Source of the DNA: Epiperipatus broadwayi
Lineage: Eukaryota; Onychophora; Udeonychophora; Euonychophora; Peripatidae
Reading direction: 5' to 3'
Assembly (NCBI GenBank): GCA_028023455.1
Contig: JAQFVV010006353.1
Location: forward strand, 2,172,001 to 2,236,000
DNA length: 64,000 nt
Shown here one piece after another: positions 1-10,022 of the stretch (position 1 is its first letter; each line of letters starts with the position of its first letter). Both the position numbers and the translations under genes were made by a program. The notes below the pieces were generated by a model. The model saw nothing but the letters and a program-made list of their open reading frames with translations. It searched no databases and had not been told where the DNA came from.

Positions 1-1320
1 AAAATAATAGCAAAAATATATAAACTTTCTAATTTACAAACATGTTAAACAAAGCCATGTAAATTGTCTTGTTCATATAATAGATCTTTTCCTATAAACT
101 GTCGTAGATTATATATATTATATTTTAACAACATATTTCAAACGCATTCTTGTTTACTCCTGCTTTCAAAGTATGGTAATTGGCAAGGTAAAAAAAAATA
201 AGAGGGAGAGATAAAATCATTCTTGCCTTTCAAAAGGTAACAAAATATGTTCTCTTAGAGTGATAATTTGTACAGCTGGTTTGAATAATATTCTCTTTTA
301 ATGATAACAAAAGAAAAATAAAAAACTTTTATTATTCACGTATTGATCATTTTCAGCTTGAAGGATGGCAAAAAAAAAAAAAAATCAATAAGTATCTTGG
401 TCATATTATTTTTTAATCTGAATAAATAAATGAAAACATAGTTGATTAAAATAAATAAATGCATTAAAACATTGATTTTACTTTTTATTTTTAATCTTCT
501 TTCTGCTTTAATGAATCTCTCTCTTTTTTTTTTCTAGTTGAGTTCATATATTAACTTTTTTTTTATTTAAAGTTTATTTATTTTTTATTTATATTTTGAA
601 AACTACTTTAAATTAACAACAACAGAAAAAATGTTTATTGATTTTATGATTTATTCTTTAAGCGGTCTTATTAAAGCGTAAATTGATGGAGCAAATTTAT
701 CGTTATTCTAAAATATGGCGCTTATAACGTCTATTTGTGTGTTACAAAACTGTCAAAGTTATTGACAGTAAACTAATAGAAATTGATAAACAGATGCGTT
801 TGAATAAGGTTAATAAAACGTATAGATATATTTTTTTCTATAGCGGAATAAAATTAAACTCAGTAGAATTGTCCAAGATGTGACCGATTTCACAACTATT
901 TAAAAATATATAAATTATGTTTTAGGTCTTTATTGCAAAAACATAAAATCCTATGTGATTTAACCCAGTAAGTAGAGTAGGGTGATAGGTGTAAGAACTA
1001 GAAATTCGTAAATCATTTTGTTTTGGGCTGGTAAAAAAAAGACAACCCTCAACTTTTTAGAGTACTATGGAAAAGAAAATCTACGGATCGGAGAAAAGCT
1101 ATTAAGCACGGAACTTTCATCTGCAGCAAATTGATAATAGTTGAAAATGATAATAATAGTAATAACCTTTATCAATTCATTGCAATTTTAATTATTTCTC
1201 CAAGTTTAATCTAGTTTCTCCAATCCATAACTTATCCACATTTTTTTGAAAAAATTTCATATGTCATCCATTCATTTAAAAAGTAGTCTTTTAATAGGCA
1301 CATTATAATCTGAAAATGTA
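1..1320. other. AT-rich DNA without recognised features
   Basis: Very AT-rich sequence with many A and T homopolymer runs. No long open frame, repeat family, tRNA-like motif or splice-bounded exon could be supported on either strand. Confidence 0.6.
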
Positions 1321-1511
1321 GCTAACTTTCCATACAGTAGTGCCACTCAGTGTAAGACATAGTAATCAATAGGTGCTAAAAGGTTTGTGCACAAAATCCC
1401 TATCTAATGCCTACTCATCCAATATCCCCAGTCTAGTTTTTAGCTTGTGACACAAACCTTCTAGCATCCATTGATTAACATGGCTTGCATTAGGTAACAC
1501 TACTATAGGTA
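1321..1511. repeat. Family A fold-back repeat, truncated copy (A1)
   Basis: The left arm has the family A landmarks in order: a terminal motif (TCCATACAGTAGTGCCACTC), the 'ATCCCTATCTAATGCCTAC' block, and the reverse complement of the 3' half of the hammerhead motif. It then flips abruptly near 1453 into a short inverted copy of the terminal segment. The hammerhead is broken at the flip, so no ribozyme is expected. The copy abuts the 5' end of the LINE that follows. Confidence 0.7.
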
Positions 1512-1527
1512 GATCTGAATAAAATAT

Positions 1528-1955
1528 GGAAAATTAAGTTTGATAATGAAGAGAGAGTATGTAATAGTGATCAGAATTTCTTTTATAATAAAAATGGTTA
1601 GTAATGTAATGAAAAATAGTAATAAATGTAGAAAGGATGGTGAAAATGTGGGTGGAGAATGAATGATAATAAGTTAGAAGAATATAAAATGAAAGTAGAA
1701 GTCATGGAAGAGTTTGTTGGGGATGAATATAAGGACTGTTGTGGTGAAGTAGATAAATGGCAAATAGAGTTTTAGGTGAGAATATTCAGAAGAAGAATAA
1801 ATGGAATAGAACAGTGAGAGTTAGTAAAAGTGTAAAAGAGAGAAAAAAAGTACATAGAGAATATGTGTGCTATTAAAAATAAAAAAAGTGAAAAAGATAT
1901 TAATGTTAAATGGAAAAAGTAATTAAAGAAAAAGTTGGCTAAAATAGATAATTAT

Positions 1956-2025
<70 letters not shown>

Positions 2026-4385
2026 AGGGAGGGAGAGAGAGAGAGAGAGAGAGAGAATGAAATTAAATAATAAGTTGTTGGAGGATATTAATAAAAGTGG
2101 AAAAAATGAGAGTAAAAAATTTTGGTCATATATTAAAAGAAGAAATGTAAAGAGAAGTAATATTACTAGATGATGAGAAAATAGAGTGAAACACTAGAGA
2201 AGGGTTGGAGACAATCTTAAATAAGTATATAAGGGATATAGAAAATATATTAGATATGAAAGACAGAGTGATAACAAATGTAAAAGTGTATAGTAATGGA
2301 AATATTAGGTTTACAGAAAATGAATTGAATGAGATAGGGAAGAAATTGAAAAATGGAAAGGCAAAAGGTTTAGATGGAAGGATAGCAGGAATGGTGATGA
2401 ATTTAGGAAACAAGGAAAAATTAAACCTATTATCATGTTTTAATAAGATGGCACAGAAGAAAGAATTTCCACTTAGCTGCAATAATACAAGAGTAAGGTT
2501 AGTATTTAAAGGAAAAGGTAAGAATCATAGAAAGTCAAACAATTATAGACCAATAATGATAACATCAGTGTTATATAAAGTTTTCACATATATGATGGGG
2601 CATAGTGGATGAAAGAAAATAATATAGTGGTAGAAATGGAAGGAGGTTTTTACATCAGATAGGCATATAGGATATAGTTTATTTATAGTGACACAATTTG
2701 TAGATATGAGTAGAAATACAGATAGATAGTTATATATGGTTTTTATAGATATAGCTAAGGTATATGATAGATTAAATAGAAATAAATTATGGTTAAGTTT
2801 AGTAAATTTGGAAATGAATGAAGCTATAGTGCATCTTATTAAGAGATTGTATGAAAATAATTACTATACGCATCAATTAAAAAATATAGAATCAGTTAAA
2901 CTTAAAAATGGAGTGGGACTAAGGCAAGGATGCTTTATGTCACCTATTTTGTTTTTGTTATATTTGACAGAAATGAAAAGAGCAATAGAAAGACTAGGAA
3001 GAGAGGTAGAGATACAATTAATAGGTAGCAAAAAGTATATACATTAGGGAGTCTTTTATTTGCAGATATCTTGTTGAGCACAGAAAGTAGAAAAGATATG
3101 AAGTTATGCTGAAGACATGCACATTAGTGGGTAAAGAGATGGAGATTAAATTGAGTGAAGAAAAATCAAAAGTAATGATGATAAACACTGAAGAAAAAGA
3201 GGAGAAAGAACTTTTATTGGGGGACATAAAATTATATGTGATGAATAGCTATAACTATTTGGAAATAATCTTAAGTAATTAAAGAAATTGCTAATAAATG
3301 AAGCAAAGAAAGGGACTGATAATGAAATTAACAATGTTTTCATATAATAAATATGATGTAGCAAGAATTGTATGGAAAGAAGTGGCAGTAGTAGGTTCAA
3401 CTTATGTTAACAATGCATTATATGTTAGTAAAGAGAAAAAAGTACTAAGAGAAATAGGATGACATGCAATAGATGCAGCTATGTGGCTGGCAAAGAAGGC
3501 AATTAAGGGAGAAATGGGATGGTCAAGTATTTATATGAGAGATGCAAAAAGCAAAATGAAAATGTTCGGTAGATTGCAATTTATGGATAATAAGAGAATA
3601 GCCAAAATAGAATTTAATTGAGTTATAAATAAAAGATAGGTAACAAGATGGGCAAGAAAGGTATTATGGTATGTAGAAGATTTGGATAAAGAATTTATGT
3701 CAATATACTTATACAAAAGATGAGATAATTGTGTTAGGAGAATTGTTAAGTGCTATAGTGGCAAGGAATGGGATAGAAGAATAGATGCATTAATAAAAAT
3801 AGAGATTTGGAAAGATGGAGAACAAGTATGGAGAGTAAAAAAGTTTAAATATATATAGAAGTAAACAGAATATTGGGTGTGAGTTAATTTATGATACTAG
3901 CAAAGAAAGTAGTTTATGGGTTAAGGCTCAAACAGGATCTTTAGAAACAAGAGAAAATGTATGCATAAATGCAAAATTATGGGTGAGTTAGTCTGCAAGT
4001 TAAGTAAGGAAGGGATAAAAATATTAGGCATCTGTTAATTGAATGTAAATGCCTGAAAGCATGAAAGGTCAAAATTATGAAGTTATGAGAGAATAAATAT
4101 AAACAAAGTGATTATACAAAAACTAGGTTTTGGGTTTTGATGCTGGGTTTGGCAGAAGATAAGGTAGATTTAGGTATGAAGGCCATAGAGTTGGCAAAGA
4201 TTATGTTGTGGATATAAGATAGAGCAGGATAGTGAAGAGTGTGTAAAAAACATAGGGTGGAAAATGTAAAAGAAAAGATAAGGTGCCTACCAGATTTCTC
4301 TGGGCATTACGCCTGAGAGATTCCAGACTCCAATAAAGAAGCCACAATATATTACATCACAGTGACTCACACACTGTTTTAACAG
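1528..4385 (+). pseudogene. Non-LTR retrotransposon (LINE) ORF2 relic, copy 1
   Basis: Decayed reverse transcriptase of a LINE. The linker region upstream of RT spans about 1528-2200. The RT fingers are open at 2205-2612, with motifs KAKGLDG, FKGKGK and NYRPI. The palm is open at 2736-3047, with VFIDIAKVYDR and the GLRQGCFMSPILF box. The catalytic motif falls at about 3059-3070 and reads F-A-D-I where F/Y-A-D-D is expected, so the second aspartate is lost. The downstream RT thumb and C-terminal domain are broken by many stops and frameshifts to about 4290, followed by a 3' UTR shared with the copies at 12.8 and 14.5-17.1 kb. The CX2C zinc-type motif seen in copy 2 is frameshifted near 3995-4040. 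The clade is not certain; the motifs fit RTE-like or related LINEs. No endonuclease domain was seen, so the copy is probably 5'-truncated. Confidence 0.85.
1958..2056. repeat. (GA)n microsatellite inside the LINE
   Basis: About 100 bp of almost pure GA dinucleotides with a short GGGA-type interruption near 2019-2033. The sibling LINE copy at 14.9 kb has only an 'AGAGAGAATG' seed at the same place, so the array expanded within this copy. Confidence 0.95.
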
Positions 4386-4947
4386 CTTGTCTAATAATGG
4401 GAAAGGACATTCATGTGATGTTGCACACTTTATGATCTCTTGGAATACAGTTAAAATTTTCAATATTTTTATCTTTTGTAATCCCATTTGGCATGTTCAA
4501 TTCAGCTCCATTAACATCTTTTAATTTTTACATTGATATGTGGTATCCTCTGTTCTTTCATCCATATACTTTGTTTTTGATCTTTTATACTTTACTTTCT
4601 GATATATCTCTGTAGTGCACTTCTATTAACTGTTCAAATTGTATATCAATAAGTTCCAAAAAAAAAGGGAATTGAAATCAATTAATGTTGTGTGAATGAC
4701 ATAATCCTATTGTTTTACTTAATGCATGGAGATGACCAAAATCCTAAGTGCCTTATGATGGCCAGGCTCAACTCTAATATGATTGAAGAAACAAAAGAGA
4801 GACACAAAAAATACTATTTGTAACAGAAACTACCTAGTCTTTGACATCTCAACACTCTATTCTATAAGTCAGATGGAAGTATTCTTGATCAGTCATAGTT
4901 TATTCCTTATTTTCAGTTAACATTTATATCTAAATGTTACTATTAAG
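4386..4947. other. AT-rich DNA without recognised features
   Basis: Follows the LINE 3' end. It has short open frames only, all low-complexity; nothing further is supported. Confidence 0.5.
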
Positions 4948-5095
4948 CATCACATGATCACATTTCCTATACTAGCACATTAATTGTTGATAAACAGAGC
5001 AAACTCTCCATACAGTATTGCCACCTGTGCTAAACAGAGTAATCAATGGATGCCAGAAGGCTTGTGCATAAAATCCCTATCTAATGCCTACTCAT

Positions 5096-5150
5096 CCAAT
5101 ATCCCCAGACTAGTTTCTGGCTTGTGGCCTTCATCAGTGAGGAGCTTTGG
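5096..5150 (-). ncRNA. Type I hammerhead ribozyme motif, family A
   Basis: Read on the minus strand, the 55 nt contain CUGAUGA, a stem II of GGC/GCC with loop CACAA, then GAAAC-UA-GUC, with C as nucleotide 17 before the predicted cleavage site. Stem I is UCCUCA/UGGGGA (6 pairs), then an internal loop, then CCAA/UUGG. Stem III is only A-U and C-G with a two-base loop. All core nucleotides are present. The A/A opposition next to the core at the base of stem II is not ideal. Confidence 0.75.
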
Positions 5151-5173
5151 ATCTGAGAGCACTGCATATAGAT

Positions 5174-5228
5174 CCAAAGCTTCTCACTGACGAAGGCCAC
5201 AAGCCAGAAACTAGTCTGGGGATATTGG
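5174..5228 (+). ncRNA. Type I hammerhead ribozyme motif, family A
   Basis: Plus-strand partner of the motif at 5096-5150. It reads CUGACGA (N7 = C, which the consensus allows), a stem II of GGC/GCC, GAAAC-UA-GUC, then UGGGGA. The upstream stem I strand is UUCUCA, which keeps six pairs counting wobble. The core is intact. Confidence 0.75.
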
Positions 5229-5570
5229 ATGAGTAGGCATTAGATAGGGATTTTATGCACAAGCCTTCTGGCATCCATTGATTATTCTGTTTAGCACAGG
5301 TGGCAATACTGTATGGAGAGTTTGCTCTGTTTATCATTTTACTATTCATTATTTGTGGAACCCATTGAAAATACTTCATCCAAGTTAAATTCTATGATTA
5401 CATTTATCCATTATGTTTATATTTTTATTAATAATCTGATCAAAAAATTTAAGTTTAAATAAACTTTTTCTAGTTTGTTGCTGTCAATATTTGTTTTGTT
5501 TTATTTTGGAAAGATATTAGTCTTTTATCTTTAGACATGTATCATTTCCAGAAGCTAAAACCATTTGAAG

Positions 5571-5935
5571 ATCACCTGATCATCATTTCTTTACATTGCA
5601 CAAGCTATTAAACCAGTAGAATTTCTCTGCATACAATAGTGCCAACTAGTACAAGCTATAGTAATCAACAGAGGCCAGAATAGTTGTGCATTTAAATGTC
5701 TATATAGTGCCTACTCATCCAATATCCTCAGGATAATTTCTAATTTATGACAGCCATCAGTGTCAAGCACTGAATCTGAGAGCCACAACACCTAGATCTT
5801 ACTGATAACATTGGTAAGCTAGAAACTAGTCTGAGGATAGTGCATTAAATAGGCAGTAGATAGAGAAAGCTTTTGGAATCTATTAAATTACTATAGATTG
5901 CATTAGATGGCATTATTGCATGGGGGGAGTTGCTA
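5571..5935. repeat. Degenerate family A fold-back element (A3)
   Basis: Contains diverged versions of the family A landmarks: a TGATCATCATTTCTT-type end, 'GTGCCAACTAG', 'CTACTCATCCAATATCC', and an inverted second arm ending in 'GCATGGGGGGAGTTG'. The hammerhead core is eroded, with none of the boxes intact. Confidence 0.6.
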
Positions 5936-6138
5936 CTATTTCCAGAAATTCAAAGTGTTATATGTTAAAACGATCATATTATCTGTAAGATCTAGATAAA
6001 TTAAACAATCTCAATTATCTAGATAAATTAAATAATGGCAATTTATCTTTATGTATTTTTAAATTAAAATATTGAATAAAATATACACAAACTTCATGAC
6101 TATACAAGCCTACAGAAGCTCAGGAGTAAAAAAAGAAA

Positions 6139-6140
6139 AG

Positions 6141-6221
<81 letters not shown>

Positions 6222-6222
6222 A
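6139..6222. repeat. (TA)n microsatellite, paired arrays
   Basis: Two (TA)n runs separated by 'TTAACTTTTA', with 'AGTTAATA' before the first, so the whole segment is self-complementary. Confidence 0.9.
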
Positions 6223-6954
6223 AATCAATTCTACAAAGAGTGTAAAGATAATTATCATTGATTACAGTAATAAATTTTGGTATAAAACAAGATTTATTAC
6301 TTTGCTAAACTAGCCTTTTGATATGGGGTATCTTTGTCAAAGCTCGACTGCAGTGGATATTAACAAGTACATTAGCATATCTATGTGCATATAAATGTAC
6401 ATTAAATTATTCACTGATTACAATCGATTTGCATATTTGTTTCTAGCAGTTGGCTATGTCATGGGATTAAATGACCAGTGCTTTTTAAGAAGAATACTAT
6501 TCACTCTTACATTTATGGAATTCTTGGAGTTCATTATGTGCCATGCCTCTTTTACTTTTCACTTATTGTTATTTTCTAAAAAAATAATTTTGGCATCAGC
6601 AAGTTTAAAGGAATGACGGTATTTTTTACTCATGGTATACAAACACTGAGCTCTAAGTTCTATTGCATTTAGCTCTGTTATATAAATGAGCATGTGGGGG
6701 AGGGGGTAAGTTTACATATTTCTCTCCATAGTATATGACATTGTAAAACTTACAATCCAGGATGTATACCAATTGATCTTTATCATCATATTCAATCTTA
6801 TATTTCAAATTATTAATAAGTCCATTTAGTGATAAGGGCATTGAAAACAAATATTAAAATCCTTGTGCATAATTCATATTATTTTTGAATGTACATTAGG
6901 GATGGAAGGCATATAAATACATGATTTAGAACTAGATGTTTGATCAAATTTATG

Positions 6955-7400
6955 ACTACTATTAAATAAAGATGTGATATGTACAAGACATGTGGATGAT
7001 ATCTTTGTGTTCTGCTTAAGTTGATTCAAGGAATGTTTAACAAATTGAAGAAATTACCTGAAATTAAATGGATAATGGAAGAAGTGGACAATAAATAATT
7101 AATAAAATGTCTGGACTTGAGATTGACAAAACAGAATTACACTATTGATTATTTAATGATTGTAAAACCTCTTAGTGTTAGGGGTTATTTGCATCTACAC
7201 TCTAAGGTTCCATTTCAATATAAAATGGTAGGCTTTAACATTTTTGTGTTTAGGAATTCAAAACTTTGTAAATTTGAAGCTGAGAGAAAAAATAATTTAG
7301 TATGTTACAAAAAAGATTTAATTACAGTTGATTATTCTAAGATCATGCTTGACAAACATAGACATTTAACTAAATCTCATTAAACGGGTAAATATAACCT
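6955..7400 (+). pseudogene. Penelope-like element reverse transcriptase fragment
   Basis: Conceptual translation shows a catalytic-motif relic RHVDDIFVFC at about 6983-7012, matching the Y-V-D-D-I-F motif of PLE reverse transcriptases. After several stops comes an open segment (7117-7383) that includes GYLHLHSKVPFQYKM. This is similar to the 'R-Y-L-N-F-x-S-H-x-P-x-x-Y-K' stretch after the PLE palm. Known family role: reverse transcription of the element during retrotransposition. The first motif residue is H instead of Y and stops are numerous, so this copy is dead. No endonuclease domain follows within 1 kb. Confidence 0.7.
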
Positions 7401-7955
7401 GTTCTGAAAGCAGACTAATAAATAGTTAATTACAACTTTCAAACTCCAATTGTAACTTTCAAATTGCACTCCAACCATGTATTACTTAAATAATAAGGTT
7501 AATAATACTCAAGACTAGATAGCTTTTTGATGTAAATAAATAAAAGCAGTCAACACTTAAACAATAACAATATTACTAGCATTCACAATCTCAATCTGTT
7601 GTCAAGGCAACCTCCTATGATCAATAAAGTTGAAAATCCATTTTTATCAATGAACTAATATATTCATATAGACACTAAAGATTGCAACTTGATTATAGAG
7701 AATGAAATTATTAATACAAAGAAGTTTAAATATACCTCAGGTAAATATAACTTATTCTGAAAGCAGTCTAACAAATAATCAATTAAAAGAAATAAATAAA
7801 ATTAAAACCCTATCTTGATAATCTGTCTTTGTAAAAAGAATTTCATATGCTTTGTGAGACTACTTCCATAAAATATTTGTGAAGTTTATTAAGATTCACA
7901 ATTAATTTTACACAATTATTAATAATTATTAACAATTACAAAGTATAGATGATTA

Positions 7956-8410
7956 CAGCCAACAGCTAGAAACTGATCTGGGGATACGGATATTCAGAAA
8001 AGATGGTTAAGAGCTATTAATGCTCATTATATAATATTTGTAGTACAAGCTTATTAAACCAAGTCACGTGATGTATGACTTAATTTCCTTGCAATTATAG
8101 TTTTCCTCTTGAAGCTTTGGTGATGTTATATTGTGAAAGCTATTAATATATGGTGTACCTGAACTTAGTTCAGTCCCATATGGCTATTTAAGTTAGATAG
8201 GATTTGAAGATATGTAGATACCTGAAAATTTTAGATTTTCTACTTAATAGTTAACTATTAGATAAATGCTTGGCTTGAGCTGGTATTTTTTAGATCTAAT
8301 GTCTGAATATCCTAACACCTCACTGACAACAACCAATAGATAGAAATTGGTCTGGGAATAAGGATATTTGGAAAAGCTTATTAAGAGCTATTAATGTTCA
8401 TTATATAACA
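7956..8410. repeat. Two diverged direct repeats related to family A
   Basis: Blocks at 7956-8045 and 8324-8410 are similar to each other (CTAGAAACTGATCTGGGGAT versus ATAGAAATTGGTCTGGGAAT, each followed by a TAAGAGCTATTAATG-type sequence). They resemble the 3' half of the family A hammerhead. Between them is 'AGTTCAGTCCCATATGGCTA', matching an internal family A segment. The CUGANGA box is mutated in both, so these are old copies. Confidence 0.5.
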
Positions 8411-9117
8411 TATAAAATATATATATATGTTTTATTTTTAAAAATAGAAGGTACTAATTTCGAGCATAATACACATTGTGAAGGTGTTCAATTCCTAACA
8501 TGTCACAGATTTATCAGAGATTGATATATTTTTTGTTCAGATTTTAAAACCAAATGTCAATAAAAAAATATTTTCTTGCTTTTAAAAATCTGCTCTTCCT
8601 GACTATTGAATGATGAAATCATTTTTTGTTTTTATTATGAATGAACTTATTTTTAGTTTAATTGTTTAGAATTTATTTTATTCGTAAATATAAGATTCTT
8701 CCAAATAGAAGTCCAATTTATTATATTCTGATATAGAATAATATTTAACAATACTCACTAGATAAAACAATTACATCATTGACAGTGTCAGAAGGTAAAC
8801 AAGTTGCCCACTAAAAATATACTACTGTAATTGTTTTATGTTACAATAAATAATTATAAATAATGTACCAGTTCTAAAATGCACAGTTCTTGAAGACTCA
8901 TATGACATCTATTTTTCATCCATGTAAATTTAGTTTGATAATAATTATGACCTAAGATATCAAAAGTAATGATATACATCTTTATCCCACTTAGTGAAGG
9001 CAATTGGTTCCCCAGATCTCATCATTAAGCAAGAATATTGTATTATTATTATAGGGCAAAAATTTGGCTGATTACTCCAGCTAAAAATTATACTATAAGC
9101 TATGAACAAAGACCCTG
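8411..9117. other. AT-rich DNA without recognised features
   Basis: No gene, repeat family member or RNA motif was recognised. Confidence 0.5.
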
Positions 9118-9455
9118 GTATCATCATCACCAACCACTATCAATCCACTGCAGGATGAAGGTCTCCCCAAGTTCAATCCATCTTCTCTGATCTTTAGCTT
9201 CTTTTCTCCACATCACCCCTGCATACTTTCTTATTTCATCCATCCATCTCACATGTGATCTCTTTCTGGGTCTTTACAAACTTTTGGAATCCAGTTTAAG
9301 ATTTCACTTGTCAATCTATTATCATCTCTTCTAGTAATATCGTCAGACCAACTCCAATTCAGTCTTTTAATTTTTTCAATAAGGTAAATAATATCTGTTT
9401 ATTCTCTTACACATATATTGCGTATTTGATCTCTTCTTGTTACTCCCAACACATA
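9118..9455 (-). pseudogene. RTE-like LINE ORF2 C-terminus, 5'-truncated
   Basis: On the minus strand the translation includes a LGVTRRDQ-type block and ends with LGETFILQWIDSG followed by GAT-rich sequence. This is the usual C-terminal block and simple-repeat tail of this LINE group. The same 3' end recurs at 28.26 and 31.45 kb. Stops and frameshifts are present. Only the last roughly 100 codons remain. Confidence 0.75.
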
Positions 9456-9827
9456 GTAATTAAAAAACCTTTAATGTACATTATATGCCTGTATAAATTG
9501 TGCAATGTGTATTATGCAAATTTACACTTAAACTATGTATGTATGATAATGCAAGTTAAATCTACATAAAAAAACTTAGTTAAAGTTGTTCTTTCTGGTG
9601 ATCCATTTATCAGTCATAATTATCCAGCTTTCTGTGTTATCAATTGCTAATTCTACAGTCCAATGTTATGTTCTAAATCCTTTGGCTTTATGTTTTTGGA
9701 GGGGTATCAGATGTTGATGGATGAGGATCTCTGGAAAAAAAGTTTAGAATGAATGATTGATATACTTACTGGATCTTCTTTTCATTTGGGATACTGTGAT
9801 TTCATGATTTGGAAAGTTTTAATGTAC

Positions 9828-10022
9828 CTAGATGATTTGAGCACTTTGTTCTACTTTATCTTTGTTTGTAAAAATAGTGGTAATGGTAAATCTGAATAAA
9901 CACATAAAAGAACAGATATCACAATTTCTTTCTCCTCTTTCCACATGATGTAAGATATCCACTTTGGTTTCTAAGCTCAGAGATTTTCTTGATTTTTTCA
10001 TGGTCATATTAGTTCCTGACAT
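9828..10022 (-). pseudogene. pogo/Tigger-type transposase N-terminal fragment
   Basis: An open frame of 64 codons starting at a minus-strand ATG contains RKSLSLETKVDILHHVERGE, then a second helix region and TTIFTNKDKVEQSAQ. This is the helix-turn-helix (CENP-B/Psq-like) DNA-binding start of Tigger-type Tc1/mariner-superfamily transposases, which bind the terminal inverted repeats. Downstream (9780-9827) the similarity fades and no DDE catalytic domain is found. No terminal inverted repeats could be paired by eye, so this is a fragment. It could also be a remnant of a domesticated CENP-B-like gene, but nothing supports that. Confidence 0.7.

Larger units (their letters stand above)
4948..5336. 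repeat. Family A fold-back element (A2), near-perfect palindrome
   Basis: It starts with the family A end 'CATCACATGATCA'. Positions 4989-5335 then form a near-perfect inverted repeat centred near 5162: two arms of about 165 bp run tail to tail around a short loop (between CTTTGGATC and GATCCAAAG). Each arm carries a full hammerhead motif, one per strand, separated by 23 bp. There is no coding capacity. Confidence 0.9.

Noticed and set aside
2126-2482. 118-codon minus-strand frame
   Set aside because: Shadow of the LINE RT fingers on the plus strand.
4984-5379. Recurring frame with NAYSSNIPRLVSGLWPSSVR at 5.0, 5.3, 37.7, 38.2 and 38.7 kb
   Set aside because: It tracks the hammerhead-containing strand of family A and its complement. 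The same peptide comes from every copy because the DNA is repeated; start codons and flanks vary.
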